From Elysia chlorotica (Eukaryota; Mollusca; Gastropoda; Plakobranchidae), in NCBI GenBank assembly GCA_003991915.1, contig RQTK01000074.1:480953-544952 (forward strand): a stretch of DNA of 64,000 nt. Reading direction: 5' to 3'. A program made the translations under genes and the position numbers. Of this stretch, positions 1-10,357 are shown piece by piece; the stretch's first letter is position 1, and each line of letters starts with the position of its first letter. The notes under the pieces are model-generated. The model saw only the letters and a list, made by a program, of their open reading frames with translations. It was not told the origin of the DNA and did not search any database.

Positions 1-1723
1 CTTGATGAAAAATCAAAACACCTGACCACAATAAACACCCACAAGGGCCTGTATGTATACAACAGGCTAGTTTTTGGTATAACATCATCTCCAGCAGTTT
101 GGCAGAGAACGATGGACGGCATCCTTCAAGGATTAAAAGGAGTCCAGTGCAACCAAGATGATATGATCATCACCGGCGAAAATGACGACTGTCACATGAA
201 CAATCTAGCGCAAGTCCTCAGCAGACTTGAAGAGCACGGACTGAAAGCCAATTTGGACAAATGCAAATTTTTTTGCTCCAGTTCCTGAAGACAAAAGTCA
301 GCTACGATCATTTCTGGGGCTGCTGAATTATTACCATAAATTCCTGAACAACATCGCCCACATTGCTAGGCCACTACATGAGCTGTTACAAAAGAACACA
401 CCATTCAAATGGTCACCAGCATGCGAACAAGCCTTCCTTAAGGCCAAGGAAATGATTGCATCTGACGAAATGCTGATGCGATACTCTCCAAATCTGCCCA
501 TACACCTGGCATGTGACGCCTCTCCCTATGGAATAGGTGCTGTCTTATCTCAAGTCACTGACGACAACGAAGAACGTCCCATCGCCTACGCATCCAGAAC
601 ACTAAGCAAGGCAGAGAGAAACTATTTCCAGATAGACAAAGAGGCACTCTCCATTGTGTGGGGAGTGAAGAAATTTTTCAACTACGTCTGTGGTTGTCAC
701 TTCACTATCATTACTGATCACCAGCCTCTGAAGTATATCTTCAATCCTTCATCTGGAATTCCTGCAATGTCTGCGGCACGTCAACAACGGTATGCAGCGT
801 TTCTCTCCGGATTCGACTACAGGATTGAATACCGCAACTCAAGGAGCAATGCTAATGCTGACTCACTTTCAAGGCTGCCGCTACCAACAACAGAGAAAGA
901 CAACAGTGACATGGAAACAATGTTCTACACTGAAGTTCTTGAAGCACTCCCAGTCAGTTCAGCCACAATTAGCAAAGCTTCAAGGAATGACTCTGTTTTA
1001 TCTAAAGCCATCAATTTCACGAAACATGGTTGGCCAACCAACTCTAGCGATGAACTCAGACCTTTCCTTCACAGGAAACAAGAACTCAGTGTTCACCAAG
1101 ACTGTCTACTCTGGGGAACTAGAGTTATTGTTCCACAGAAACTACAACAGCAAGTCCTTCATCAACTACATGATGGCTATTTCTGGTGGCCGGGACTCGA
1201 CAAAGATATTGAAGTCATGGCTAAACAATGCAGTGGATGCATGCTTGCACAGCCAGACCCTCAGCAGTCTCCACTTCATCCATGGACTTTTTCAGACAAA
1301 CTGTGGCATCGTATACACATTGACTACGCTGGACCGTTCCAGAACCGCATGTTCCTTGTGGTCATCGATGCACATTCGAAGTGGGCTGAAGTTATTCCAA
1401 GTACGACTTCGACATCTTCAGCTACAATCGACATTCTGTACACCATTTTCGCTCGATTTGATCTACCAAAACAACTCGTAAGCGAGAATGCCCCACAATT
1501 CTCATCTGATGAATTTCAGAACTTTCTTTGTGCAAATGCTATAAGGCATATCACGAGTGCGCCTTATCATCCATCAACAAACGGACTTGCAGAAAGGTTT
1601 GTGTGTACCTTCAAGAACGCTATGAAGTCCGCCAAATCAGATCATGGAACCCTGCACTCAAAATTATCACGCTTCTTGCTGGCATACAGGAACTCAACCC
1701 TTGAGAGATTTGGTTGTCACTAG
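1..1723 (+). pseudogene. Decayed Ty3/gypsy pol fragment (RT end, RNase H, integrase)
   Basis: Remnant of a retrotransposon polyprotein of the Ty3/gypsy type often annotated 'K02A2.6-like'. Frame 1 from base 1 reads the C-terminal half of RT (VFGITSSPAVWQ, then NQDDMII where YxDD is expected) and stops at 286-288. Frame 2 picks up near 275 with the RT thumb (QLRSFLGLLNYY), then RNase H (ACDASPYGIGAVLSQ, DKEALSIVWG, ITDHQPLKY, NANADSLSR), then integrase (CSGCMLAQ, HIDYAGPF, YHPSTNGLAERF). The RT-thumb join lacks the usual 'YLGH' segment, so a small deletion has shifted the frame. The integrase zinc finger has lost its middle (LHDGYFWWPG). The second catalytic Asp reads Glu (LVSENAPQF). The protein ends early at 1723. 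No LTR is visible, and the 5' part lies outside the window. It is almost certainly inactive. Confidence 0.88.
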
Positions 1724-2155
1724 CAGAGGCAAAAGCAAATAAAAACAAACTTAATTTTAGTAATTTACTAAATTGAAACTTAAACCTATAACTATCAATT
1801 TGTCCACATGCACAAATTGCTGTACCCCCCCCCCCCCCCCCTCTCTTAGCTGTCAACATGGTTTGTGAACGACCCCAAAGCAAGCATAATGAACATAAAT
1901 ATTCTGAATAGGAAGAAATATAAGAAACCATTACACACTTAGTGACTTACCACTTCTCCATTCTATTGATTTCCTATATAAAACTGAAGGAAAGTGAATT
2001 CAAAAGAATGTAGCAAGGTACAGTATTTTAAAAAGGATAAACTTAAAGTATAAACAAAAATGCTATTAGATGAAACTGTAAAAAAACACTGAAATCTAAA
2101 AAAAAAAACGACTACCTTTCTCTTTTCTGAAGGACATTATAATCAATTATTTTAT

Positions 2156-2216
<61 letters not shown>

Positions 2217-2220
2217 GTTT
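1724..2220. other. Non-coding stretch with poly-C and CT microsatellites
   Basis: No gene seen. It holds a run of about 17 C at 1825-1841 and a CT dinucleotide tract at about 2160-2216 broken by single T insertions. No LTR or polypurine tract belonging to the upstream pol fragment was recognised. Confidence 0.6.
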
Positions 2221-2472
2221 TTTTGGTATTAACCCCAGCCAACATTCGTGTTCCAAAAACCGGAACACACTGGTTTGCGTGTTAATTTACTCAGTAACTA
2301 TGCAACATACACCATATTTCTTCTGTGACATCTCTTATCAACCATTTTTACATCACCAGGCAATAGTGCTTTGAATGATAGATTTTCCATTTTGGAGCAA
2401 TTGACAAAAACAAAAAAACTTTCAAATTCACCTTCGTGTTCCATTTTTTGGGTCATACTTTTATATAGTAAA

Positions 2473-3223
2473 TGTTACGCATGCAATTTATAACTACCTG
2501 AGTCATCCCATTGCGAGCCTACGCAAAGAAGATAATTATATGATTTCACTTTAACTGCATTATTAGACGAGAGAGGGTGGATGCCTTTGAGAAACTAAAG
2601 CGTCGTAACGCGTGAATAATATTGAATAACATTTGCAGCGTGGGACATAGATACTGTACTATGTATGTTTCATGGTCTATCTACTATTAGCGGGGGTAGA
2701 CCCCATCTCTGAATGGCTGGAAGTATGACGTGTGATTGTTTTGATAGTAAGTTGAGAGGGTATATCCTTATATGGAATTATTCTATTTTTACGTGTGAAA
2801 TTCTTCGTGATTACGTTACCTAAATGTTCCTTATATGGTTTGTTTATATCCTATGAGTTAAGATTGGTATTTGTGTAGGATGTTTATATAGATTTGTTAA
2901 ACATGCACATGGTATATAAGCTGTTTGATTTGAGGTTTGAGAGAGACGACGAATGGAGTCCTGAACTGTGAGCAGGAGCTTCGTAGCGCTGTGTGAGAGA
3001 TACTGTTTTTACGAAGTGTTATTTTGATCTGTGCGCGCTGATACTGTGTTTTTGTAACCTTCTCAGAATCATTAAAGTTTAGTAGTTCGTTATCGGCTGG
3101 TTTATGATTTCTTTATTGGAGTTGGACTGAAAGACCTGTGGCACTATAATAGTTAACGTGAACAATCTAGAACTGGAGCTTAACATTAAGTGTAAAGACC
3201 CGCTAGAAAATCAACACGTAACA
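2473..3223 (+). repeat. 5' LTR of the Gmr1-like element
   Basis: About 751 bp, starting TGTTACG and ending CGTAACA. It is nearly identical to 9241-9996 apart from substitutions and a few short indels (for example a 7-bp difference near 3028, where the 3' copy has ATCAGCC inserted). A TATATAAG at 2913-2920 is a plausible core promoter, and ATTAAA near 3070 is a possible polyadenylation signal. Confidence 0.9.
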
Positions 3224-3225
3224 TC

Positions 3226-3239
3226 TGGCGACCCCGACG
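3226..3239 (+). other. Primer-binding site of the LTR element
   Basis: TGGCGACCCCGACG lies 2 bases inside the 5' LTR. It begins with TGG, the complement of the tRNA 3' CCA end, as expected of a minus-strand primer-binding site. I did not assign the primer tRNA. Confidence 0.65.
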
Positions 3240-3471
3240 AGATAGATCTGGCTAAGTTTATTAGAACTGGATCTACAACAGTGCTATAACCGGTTGTTCG
3301 GAACAATTAAGAAACTATCTATTTGAGGTCGAAGTCATAGTTGACAATAATAGATAGAAGAAATCACGTAAGCCTAGAGCTTGAGATCTGCTTTTTTTTT
3401 TTCTGTGATTAGGTTAATATATTGTAGATCTAGAAGTGTAAAGTGTGGAGTAGTACACTTGATCTTGAAAT

Positions 3472-6400
3472 ATGGAAGAATTCATGAAGCTTGGAAAGGA
3501 TCTCGGATTGGAGGGAGATCAGCTCGTACAGTTCATAGAGAAAAGGCAATCAGAAGCGTTTGAGCGTGAAGAAAGGAACAAAGACAGAGAGCTCAAGAGA
3601 CTTGAACTTGAAGCGGAACATGAACGTTCAATAGCAGAACAGGAGCGCTTAAAATCGGAACAGGAGCGCTTAAAATCGGAAGCGGAGGAAGCGGATAAAC
3701 GACGCGCTCATGAGTTGGAATTAAAGAAGTTAGAACTTGGCACCATGGGAACAAGTGTGAAAGGAACTCATCTAGACGTAGTCGCTAGAGCCCCAAAGTT
3801 GCCTGCGTTTAATGAAAGTACTGATAAATTAGACGCATACTTAGAGCGTTTCGAGCGCTTTGCAAAAAACAATGGATGGCCAGAAACGGTATGGGCTACC
3901 CGGTTAAGCGCTCTCCTTACTGGAAAGTCACTGGAGTTTTACTCGAGACTATCACGAGAGGACGCAGATGACTACAAAGAGCTGAAACAAGCCTTGCTTA
4001 GTCATTATGATTACACAGAAGACGGCTACAGGAGAAAGTTTCGAAACTGCAAGCCAGAGGAGGGAGAGACCCCGGCTCTCTTCATCGAGAGGATCAAGTC
4101 CTACCTAGAAAAGTGGCTGGAGACTGCAGGCCTCCAGAAAGATTACGATCACTTGAGAGACCTAATGATCAAGGAGCAAACCCTGAACGCCTGCCCGAAA
4201 GACTTAGCCGCGCATCTTAGACAACAGAAGGAGCAGAACCTCCATGCCTTAGCGGGCGCTGCAAAACGATATTTGGAGGCCCATAATATGAAGTTTGCGC
4301 CGAGGAGTCTTAGATCGGCGGCTGAAGAGAAACAGGAGGACAGCTTGACCGGAAGAGGTGGAGTCTCGACCAGCATTACCTGCTTTAATTGTGGTTCTCA
4401 GGGCCACAAGGCAGTGCGTTGCCCGTCAAAGCAGTTCTCAAACAGCTACCCTAAGAGACCAGAGTACCAAGGCAGAAGCAACAACCCATCGCACTGTCAC
4501 AAGGCCGCTCTAGTGGTAACAGCTGGTGGGCCGAGTGAGAGGAAGAAAGCCGGCATGGAACAGATTGCTGAATTCAGGCGGGGTGGACAGATCCCGTTGG
4601 ACGATGGAACCTTCCTACCTGTAACCAGTGTGACTCTACCAGAGGAGGAAGTGACCAACATGCCTGTAACGAAGGGTTATGTCCATAACCATCCTGTGAA
4701 GGTGCTCAGGGACACCGGATGCAGCAGCGCCATCGTGAGAGAGGATCTCGTGCCGGAAGAAAACAGATTGGAGGAGTATACGACCCTAATTTTGGCTGAT
4801 GGCACGGTACGAATTATCCAGAGAGCTATGGTGCATGTAGACACGCCGTATTTTTCGGGACAACTAAGGGCTCTGTGCATGAAGACGCCCGTGTATGACC
4901 TCATAATTGGCAATATAGAGGGAGCACGGAGTGCAGATGATCCAGACCCACATTGGAAACCAGAATGTCTAAGAGGAAAGATAATGAATCTTGCTCATGA
5001 TTCTATTTTCGGAGCTCAACTCGGTATCACCAAAACCCTGAGCAGAATCCAGGCCGTATTCTATTGGCCCGACATGGGAGGCGATGTCAAGCGTTTCTGC
5101 AAGTCCTGCGACATATGCCAGCGAACGATCAGCAAGAGCAGGGTACAGAAAGTCCCACTGCAGAACATGCCTCTTATTGACGTCCCATTTAAACGAGTCG
5201 CAGTTGACTTGATAGGGCCCATATCACCTCCCAGTGAAAGTGGACACCGATATATCTTGACTTTGGTCGACTACGCAACAAGATATCCTGAAGCCACCGC
5301 TCTAAAAAAGATCGACACCCCTACCGTGGCGGAAGCGTTAGTAGACATGTTCAGTCGGCTCGGGATACCTGAAGAAATCCTCAGTGATCTGGGTACACAG
5401 TTTGTGTCGGAGTGTATGGAAGAGGTGAATCGACTTCTGAGCATTCGTCACCTAACAACAACACCTTATCACCCCATGTGTAACGGCCTAGTTGAGAGAT
5501 TTAATGGAACACTCAAAACTATGCTCAAGAAACTCTGTGCAGAGCAGCCAAGGCAATGGCACCGATTTATCAACGCTTTGCTGTTTGCGTATCGGGAGGT
5601 ACCTCAAGAGTCAACAGGATTTTCCCCATTCGAATTGCTGTATGGACGGACTGTGCGTGGACCGATGCACATTCTGAAGGAACTGTGGACTGAGGACGTA
5701 GACACTCCAGAGGTTAAAACAAGTTACCAGTATATTTTTGAACTTAGAGAGAAGTTGGATGCTACCCTTAAGTTGGCAAGGGCCGAGCTCGAGAAGGCCC
5801 AGAGCAAAGGAAAAAGACATTATGATTCCAAGGCTAAACCAAGGAAATTTCAACAAGGGGATAGAGAATTGTTGTTACTGCCCACCGATCACAACAAACT
5901 CTTGATGCAATGGAAAGGACCCTATGAAGTAGAACAAGTTGTTGGTATAAATGACTACAAGGTGAAAATAGGCAGAGGATCAAAGGTGTTTCATGCTAAC
6001 CTTTTGAAGAAATACATCACCCGTGATAACGAGTCAAGCAGCCGTGACGTGATGACGAGTCGCCTGGCGGTTGAGGAAGATGAGGGAGATAAAGAAATAT
6101 TTGAACTCGATGAAATTGGGCATAGAGAAGATTTGGAGAGTATAAATCTGGGAGAAAATTTAGGTGAGGAGCATCAAAAGGAACTGAATAGTCTTGTAAA
6201 AGAATTCGGCAATCTTTTTACTCCAGACCCCGAAATGACAGACATAATCCAGCACCAAATCAAGCTGACATCGGACGTGCCAGTCTACAGCAAACCATAC
6301 CGGTTACCATATGCCACGAGACAAGATTTGAGGAGAGACATACAAGAAATGATTGATCTAGGCATAATAAGAAAATCAAATTCACCATATGCCTCTCCAG

Positions 6401-6996
6401 TGGTGATTGTAAAAAAATCTGATGGAACCAATAGGGTGTGTGTGGACTACAGAAAGCTAAATAAGATAACTGTTTTTGAACCAGAACCGATGCCAACAGC
6501 TGAAGAACTGTTTCATAAAATCAGTGATGACAAGTTTTTCTCAAAAGTCGATCCTAGTAAAGGATACTGGCAGATAAAGGTTTCGGAAGAAGATATTAAT
6601 AAAACGGCATTTGTGACACCAGATGGTCATTGGGAGTTTCTTAGAATGCCATTTGGCATGGTCAATAGTGACTCTACACTGAAGCGAGGGACGGGCCGTA
6701 TTCTTGGAGACACGAAGAATGTCCTTTTCTACTGGGACGATATTTTAGTTCATACAAAGACCTGGGAGGACCACATCCTGACATTGCGTGCTCTCTTCAA
6801 AAATCTCAGACAAGCTAATTTTACTATAAAGCCCAGCAAGTGCATTCTAGGCACTGATAATGTTGACTTCATTGGTCATCGACTGAGCGGAGGGACGAAA
6901 GGACTGCATGAGGACAACGTCAGGAAGATCAACGAAGCTTCCCGACCCATAACGAAGAAGAGTAGTAGACATGTTCAGTCGGCTCGGGATACCTGA
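3472..6996 (+). CDS. Gag-Pol polyprotein (Gag-protease-integrase-RT) of the Gmr1-like element
   Basis: A single 1174-codon frame. A charged, probably coiled-coil N-terminus (about aa 10-95, with a repeated EQERLKSE unit) precedes a retrotransposon Gag domain (about aa 105-280) and a CCHC knuckle (CFNCGSQGHKAVRC, about aa 304). The protease active site is DTG (about aa 413). Integrase follows directly: a zinc region (LAHDS...CKSCDIC, with Gln where the second His is usual), then core residues Asp (VDLIGP), Asp (SDLGTQF) and Glu (GLVERF). RT spans about aa 925-1160 with VCVDYRKLN, GYWQIKV, MPFG and YWDD. The frame runs past the duplication junction near 6964 and ends in out-of-frame sequence. 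FSKVDP and GDRELLL differ from FSKVDL and GDRVLLL in the downstream copy, suggesting decay. Confidence 0.88.
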   Translation: MEEFMKLGKDLGLEGDQLVQFIEKRQSEAFEREERNKDRELKRLELEAEHERSIAEQERLKSEQERLKSEAEEADKRRAHELELKKLELGTMGTSVKGTHLDVVARAPKLPAFNESTDKLDAYLERFERFAKNNGWPETVWATRLSALLTGKSLEFYSRLSREDADDYKELKQALLSHYDYTEDGYRRKFRNCKPEEGETPALFIERIKSYLEKWLETAGLQKDYDHLRDLMIKEQTLNACPKDLAAHLRQQKEQNLHALAGAAKRYLEAHNMKFAPRSLRSAAEEKQEDSLTGRGGVSTSITCFNCGSQGHKAVRCPSKQFSNSYPKRPEYQGRSNNPSHCHKAALVVTAGGPSERKKAGMEQIAEFRRGGQIPLDDGTFLPVTSVTLPEEEVTNMPVTKGYVHNHPVKVLRDTGCSSAIVREDLVPEENRLEEYTTLILADGTVRIIQRAMVHVDTPYFSGQLRALCMKTPVYDLIIGNIEGARSADDPDPHWKPECLRGKIMNLAHDSIFGAQLGITKTLSRIQAVFYWPDMGGDVKRFCKSCDICQRTISKSRVQKVPLQNMPLIDVPFKRVAVDLIGPISPPSESGHRYILTLVDYATRYPEATALKKIDTPTVAEALVDMFSRLGIPEEILSDLGTQFVSECMEEVNRLLSIRHLTTTPYHPMCNGLVERFNGTLKTMLKKLCAEQPRQWHRFINALLFAYREVPQESTGFSPFELLYGRTVRGPMHILKELWTEDVDTPEVKTSYQYIFELREKLDATLKLARAELEKAQSKGKRHYDSKAKPRKFQQGDRELLLLPTDHNKLLMQWKGPYEVEQVVGINDYKVKIGRGSKVFHANLLKKYITRDNESSSRDVMTSRLAVEEDEGDKEIFELDEIGHREDLESINLGENLGEEHQKELNSLVKEFGNLFTPDPEMTDIIQHQIKLTSDVPVYSKPYRLPYATRQDLRRDIQEMIDLGIIRKSNSPYASPVVIVKKSDGTNRVCVDYRKLNKITVFEPEPMPTAEELFHKISDDKFFSKVDPSKGYWQIKVSEEDINKTAFVTPDGHWEFLRMPFGMVNSDSTLKRGTGRILGDTKNVLFYWDDILVHTKTWEDHILTLRALFKNLRQANFTIKPSKCILGTDNVDFIGHRLSGGTKGLHEDNVRKINEASRPITKKSSRHVQSARDT

Positions 6997-8580
6997 AGAA
7001 ATCCTCAGTGATTTGGGTACACAGTTTGTGTCGGAGTGTATGGAAGAGGTGAATCGACTTCTGAGCATTCGTCACCTAACAACAACACCTTATCACCCCA
7101 TGTGTAACGGCCTAGTTGAGAGATTTAATGGAACACTCAAAACTATGCTCAAGAAACTCTGTGCAGAGCAGCCAAGGCAATGGCACCGATTTATCAACGC
7201 TTTGCTGTTTGCGTATCGGGAGGTACCTCAAGAGTCAACAGGATTTTCCCCATTCGAATTGCTGTATGGACGGACTGTGCGTGGACCGATGCACATTCTG
7301 AAGGAACTGTGGACTGAGGACGTAGACACTCCAGAAGTTAAACAAGTTACCAGTATATTTTTGAACTTAGAGAGAAGTTGGATGCTACCCTTAAGTTGGC
7401 AAGGGCCGAGCTCGAGAAGGCCCAGAGCAAAGGAAAAAGACATTATGATTCCAAGGCTAAACCAAGGAAATTTCAACAAGGGGATCGAGTATTGTTGTTA
7501 CTGCCTACCGATCACAACAAACTCTTGATGCAATGGAAAGGACCCTATGAAGTAGAGCAAGTTGTTGGTATAAATGATTACAAGGTGAAAGTGGGCAGAG
7601 GATCAAAGGTGTTTCATGCTAACCTTTTGAAGAAATACATCACCCGTGATAACGAGTCAAGCAGCCAGGACGTGATGACGAGTTGCCTGGCGGTTGAGGA
7701 AGATGATGGAGATAAAGAAATATTTGAACTCAATGAAATTGGACATAAAGAAGGTTTGGAGAGTATACATCTGGGAGAAAATTTAGGTGAGGAGCATCAA
7801 AAGGAACTGAATAGTCTTGTAAAAGAATTCGGCGATCTTTTTACTCCAAACCCCGGAATGACAGACATAATCCAGCACCAAATCAAGCTGACATCGGACG
7901 TGCCAGTCTACAGCAAACCATACCGGTTACCATATGCCACGAGACAAGATTTGAGGAGAGACATCCAAGAGATGGTTGATCTGGGCATCATCAGGGAATC
8001 TAATTCACCATATGCCTCTCCAGTGGTGATTGTAAAAAAATCTGATGGAACCAATAGGGTGTGTGTGGACTACAGAAAGCTGAACAAGATAACTGTTTTT
8101 GACCCAGAGCCGATGCCAACAGCTGAAGAACTGTTTCATAAAATCAGTGATGACAAGTTTTTCTCAAAAGTCGATCTTAGTAAAGGATACTGGCAGATAA
8201 AGGTTTCGGAAGAAGATATTCATAAAACGGCATTTGTGACACCAGATGGTCATTGGGAGTTTCTTAGAATGCCGTTTGGCATGGTCAATAGTGGCTCTAC
8301 ATTGAAGCGAGGGATGAGCCGTATTCTCGGTGATACGAAGAATGTCCTTTTCTACTGGGACGATATTTTAGTTCATACAAAGACCTGGGAGGACCACATC
8401 CTGACATTGCGTGCTCTCTTCAAAAATCTCAGACAAGCTAATTTTACTATAAAGCCCAGCAAGTGCATTCTAGGCACTGATAATGTTGACTTCATTGGTC
8501 ATCGACTGAGCGGAGGGACGACGTCAGGAAGATCAACGAAGCTTCCCGACCCATAACGAAGAAACAAGTTCGCTCCTTCA
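5341..8580 (+). repeat. Imperfect tandem duplication of the integrase/RT region
   Basis: The segment from 5341 (GTAGACATGTTCAGTCGG) to about 6964 is repeated from 6965 at an offset of 1624 bp. The copies are very similar but carry scattered substitutions throughout. The second copy has one A fewer in an AAAA run near 7340 and lacks 19 bp after GGAGGGACG near 8520; each change shifts its frame. Confidence 0.9.
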
Positions 8581-9134
8581 TGGGACTTGCAAACTATTAC
8601 CGCGAGTATGTCCCGAATTTCGCAGCGGTGACGGCACCCCTGACTGACCTCCTGAAGAAGGGACAGCCCAACACGGTGAGATGGGAAGAGCCTCAGGAGC
8701 GTGCGTTCCAGACGATGCGGACTCTGCTGACACAGAGGCCAATCCTGCGACTACCTGACCCGAGCAAGACCTTTATAATCCGGACTGACGCATCAAATGA
8801 TGGTATTGGTGCAGTTCTGATGCAAGTACATGATGGGAAGCCCTATCCAGTGAGCTACGGAAGCAAGAAGTTGACGGCAGCCGAGAGGAACTACTCCACC
8901 ATTGAGAAGGAGTGCCTGGCCATCGTCTGGGGAGTCAAGAAGTTCGAGCTTTACCTGCAAGGCGTGCCTTTTGTACTTCAAACGGACCATCATCCTTTAA
9001 ATTATTTAAATTCTGCTAAGTTTGTTAATTCACGTGTGATGAGATGGGCAATGTATTTGCAGAACTTTAACATGAAAGTTGAGTATATCAAGGGATCTAA
9101 GAATGTGGGCGCGGATTACATGAGTCGTGTATGA
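6971..9134 (+). pseudogene. Second integrase C-part, RT and RNase H, with two frameshifts
   Basis: The downstream copy of the duplicated pol region. The reading frame is broken into three pieces: integrase core from Asp2 onward (6971 to about 7340), integrase C-terminus plus RT (from about 7340 to 8556), and RNase H (8580-9134). The breaks are a 1-base deletion near 7340 and a 19-base deletion near 8520. RT has canonical FSKVDLSKGYWQ and YWDD. RNase H shows RTDASNDGIGAVL, EKECLAIVWG, QTDHHPLNY and GADYMSR, so its acidic residues are present. The frame stops at 9134, shortly before the polypurine tract, with no integrase after RNase H. This supports the integrase-first order. Confidence 0.85.
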
Positions 9135-9227
9135 TTGAATGATTGGAAAATCTAAATTCTGTTCTTTTCATAAATTGCTTTGCTTGGTGTATTGTTTTTG
9201 AAGAAATTGTGGTTAATTTCGTTCTTG

Positions 9228-9240
9228 AAAAGGGGGGTAA
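9228..9240 (+). other. Polypurine tract of the LTR element
   Basis: AAAAGGGGGGTAA directly abuts the 3' LTR, the expected place for the plus-strand primer. Confidence 0.7.
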
Positions 9241-9996
9241 TGTCACGCATGCAATTTATAACTACATGAGTCATCCCATTGCTAGCCTACGCAAATATGA
9301 TAATTATATGATTTCACTTTAACTGCATTCTTAGACGAGAGAGGATGGATGCCTTTGAGAAACTAGAGCGTCTTAACGCGTGAATAATATTGAATAACAT
9401 TTGCAGCGTGGGACATAGATACTGTACTATGTATGTTTCATGGTCTATCTACTATTAGCGGGGGTAGACCCCATCTCTGAATGGCTGGAAGTATGACGTG
9501 TGATTGTTTTGATAGTAAGTTGAGAGGGTATATCCTTATATGGAATTATTCTATTTTTACGTGGGAAATTCTTCGTGATAACGTCACCAAATGTCCTTAT
9601 ATGGTTTGTTTATATCCTATGAGTTAAGATTGGTATTTGTGTAGGATGTTTATATAGATTTGTTAAACATGCACATGGTATATAAGCTGTTTGATTTGAG
9701 GTTTGAGAGAGACGACGAATGGAGTCCTGAACTGTGAGCAGGAGCTTCGTAGCGCTGTGTGAGAGATACTGTTTTTACGAAGTGTTATTTTGATCATCAG
9801 CCTGTGCGCGCTGATACTGTGTTTTTGTAACCTTCTCAGAATCATTAAAGTTTAGTAGTTCGTTATCGGCTGGTTTATGATTTCTATATTGGAGTTGGAC
9901 TGAAAGACCTGTGGCACTATAATAGTTAACGTGAACAATCTAGAACTGGAGCTTAACATTAAGTGTAAAGACCGGCTAGAAAATCAACACGTAACA
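9241..9996 (+). repeat. 3' LTR of the Gmr1-like element
   Basis: About 756 bp, starting TGTCACG and ending CGTAACA. It is nearly identical to the 5' LTR and contains the same TATATAAG (9679-9686). The few differences from the 5' LTR suggest an insertion that is not brand new. Confidence 0.9.
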
Positions 9997-10357
9997 GTAA
10001 AACATTCGTGTCCCATCTCCTCAATACAGATAATTTGTTGATGTTGCAAAGTTTCTTCAATAAAGTTATTTTTGCTGATGTTTCACATGATTTTCTTCTG
10101 TCAAATGTCATTGTATATGCTCAGAGTGAGAAATAATTATGGATTTTTTATGTCCTGTAAGGCGAGAGAATAACATTCACATTCTGTTTACACAAGGAGT
10201 ATGACCCTAAAAATGGAACACAAATTTTTTACTATAAAAGTATGACCCAAAAAAATGGAACACGAATTTTTTACTATATAAAAGTATGACCCAAAAAATG
10301 GAACACGAAGGTGAATGTGTATGTAAAATATTGAATGTTGGCTATGGTTAAAAAGCT

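Larger units (their letters stand above)
2468..10001 (+). mobile_element. Nearly complete Ty3/gypsy LTR retrotransposon, Gmr1-like domain order
   Basis: A class I element flanked by the 5-bp target duplication GTAAA (2468-2472 and 9997-10001). It has 5' and 3' LTRs starting TGTTACG or TGTCACG and ending CGTAACA, a primer-binding site just inside the 5' LTR, and a polypurine tract (AAAAGGGGGG) before the 3' LTR. Internal domain order is Gag, CCHC knuckle, protease, integrase, RT, then a second integrase part, RT and RNase H. Integrase upstream of RT is unusual for Ty3/gypsy and is known from the Gmr1 group first described in Atlantic cod. Frameshifts in the second integrase/RT copy and the lack of RNase H after the first RT make this copy unlikely to be autonomous. 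Confidence 0.9.
2222..10357. repeat. Foldback/MITE-like element interrupted by the LTR retrotransposon
   Basis: The arms on either side of the LTR element are inverted copies of each other. Bases 2427-2472 are a perfect 46-bp reverse complement of 10270-10315. Further out, 2233-2250 (TTAACCCCAGCCAACATT) matches the reverse complement of 10331-10350 (GAATGTTGGCTATGGTTAA) with few mismatches. Without the insertion the element would be about 600 bp. The right arm also carries three direct copies of a roughly 43-bp unit (10201-10315) built on ATGACCCAAAAA and GGAACACGAA. I see no transposase. The outer ends are approximate. Confidence 0.6.
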
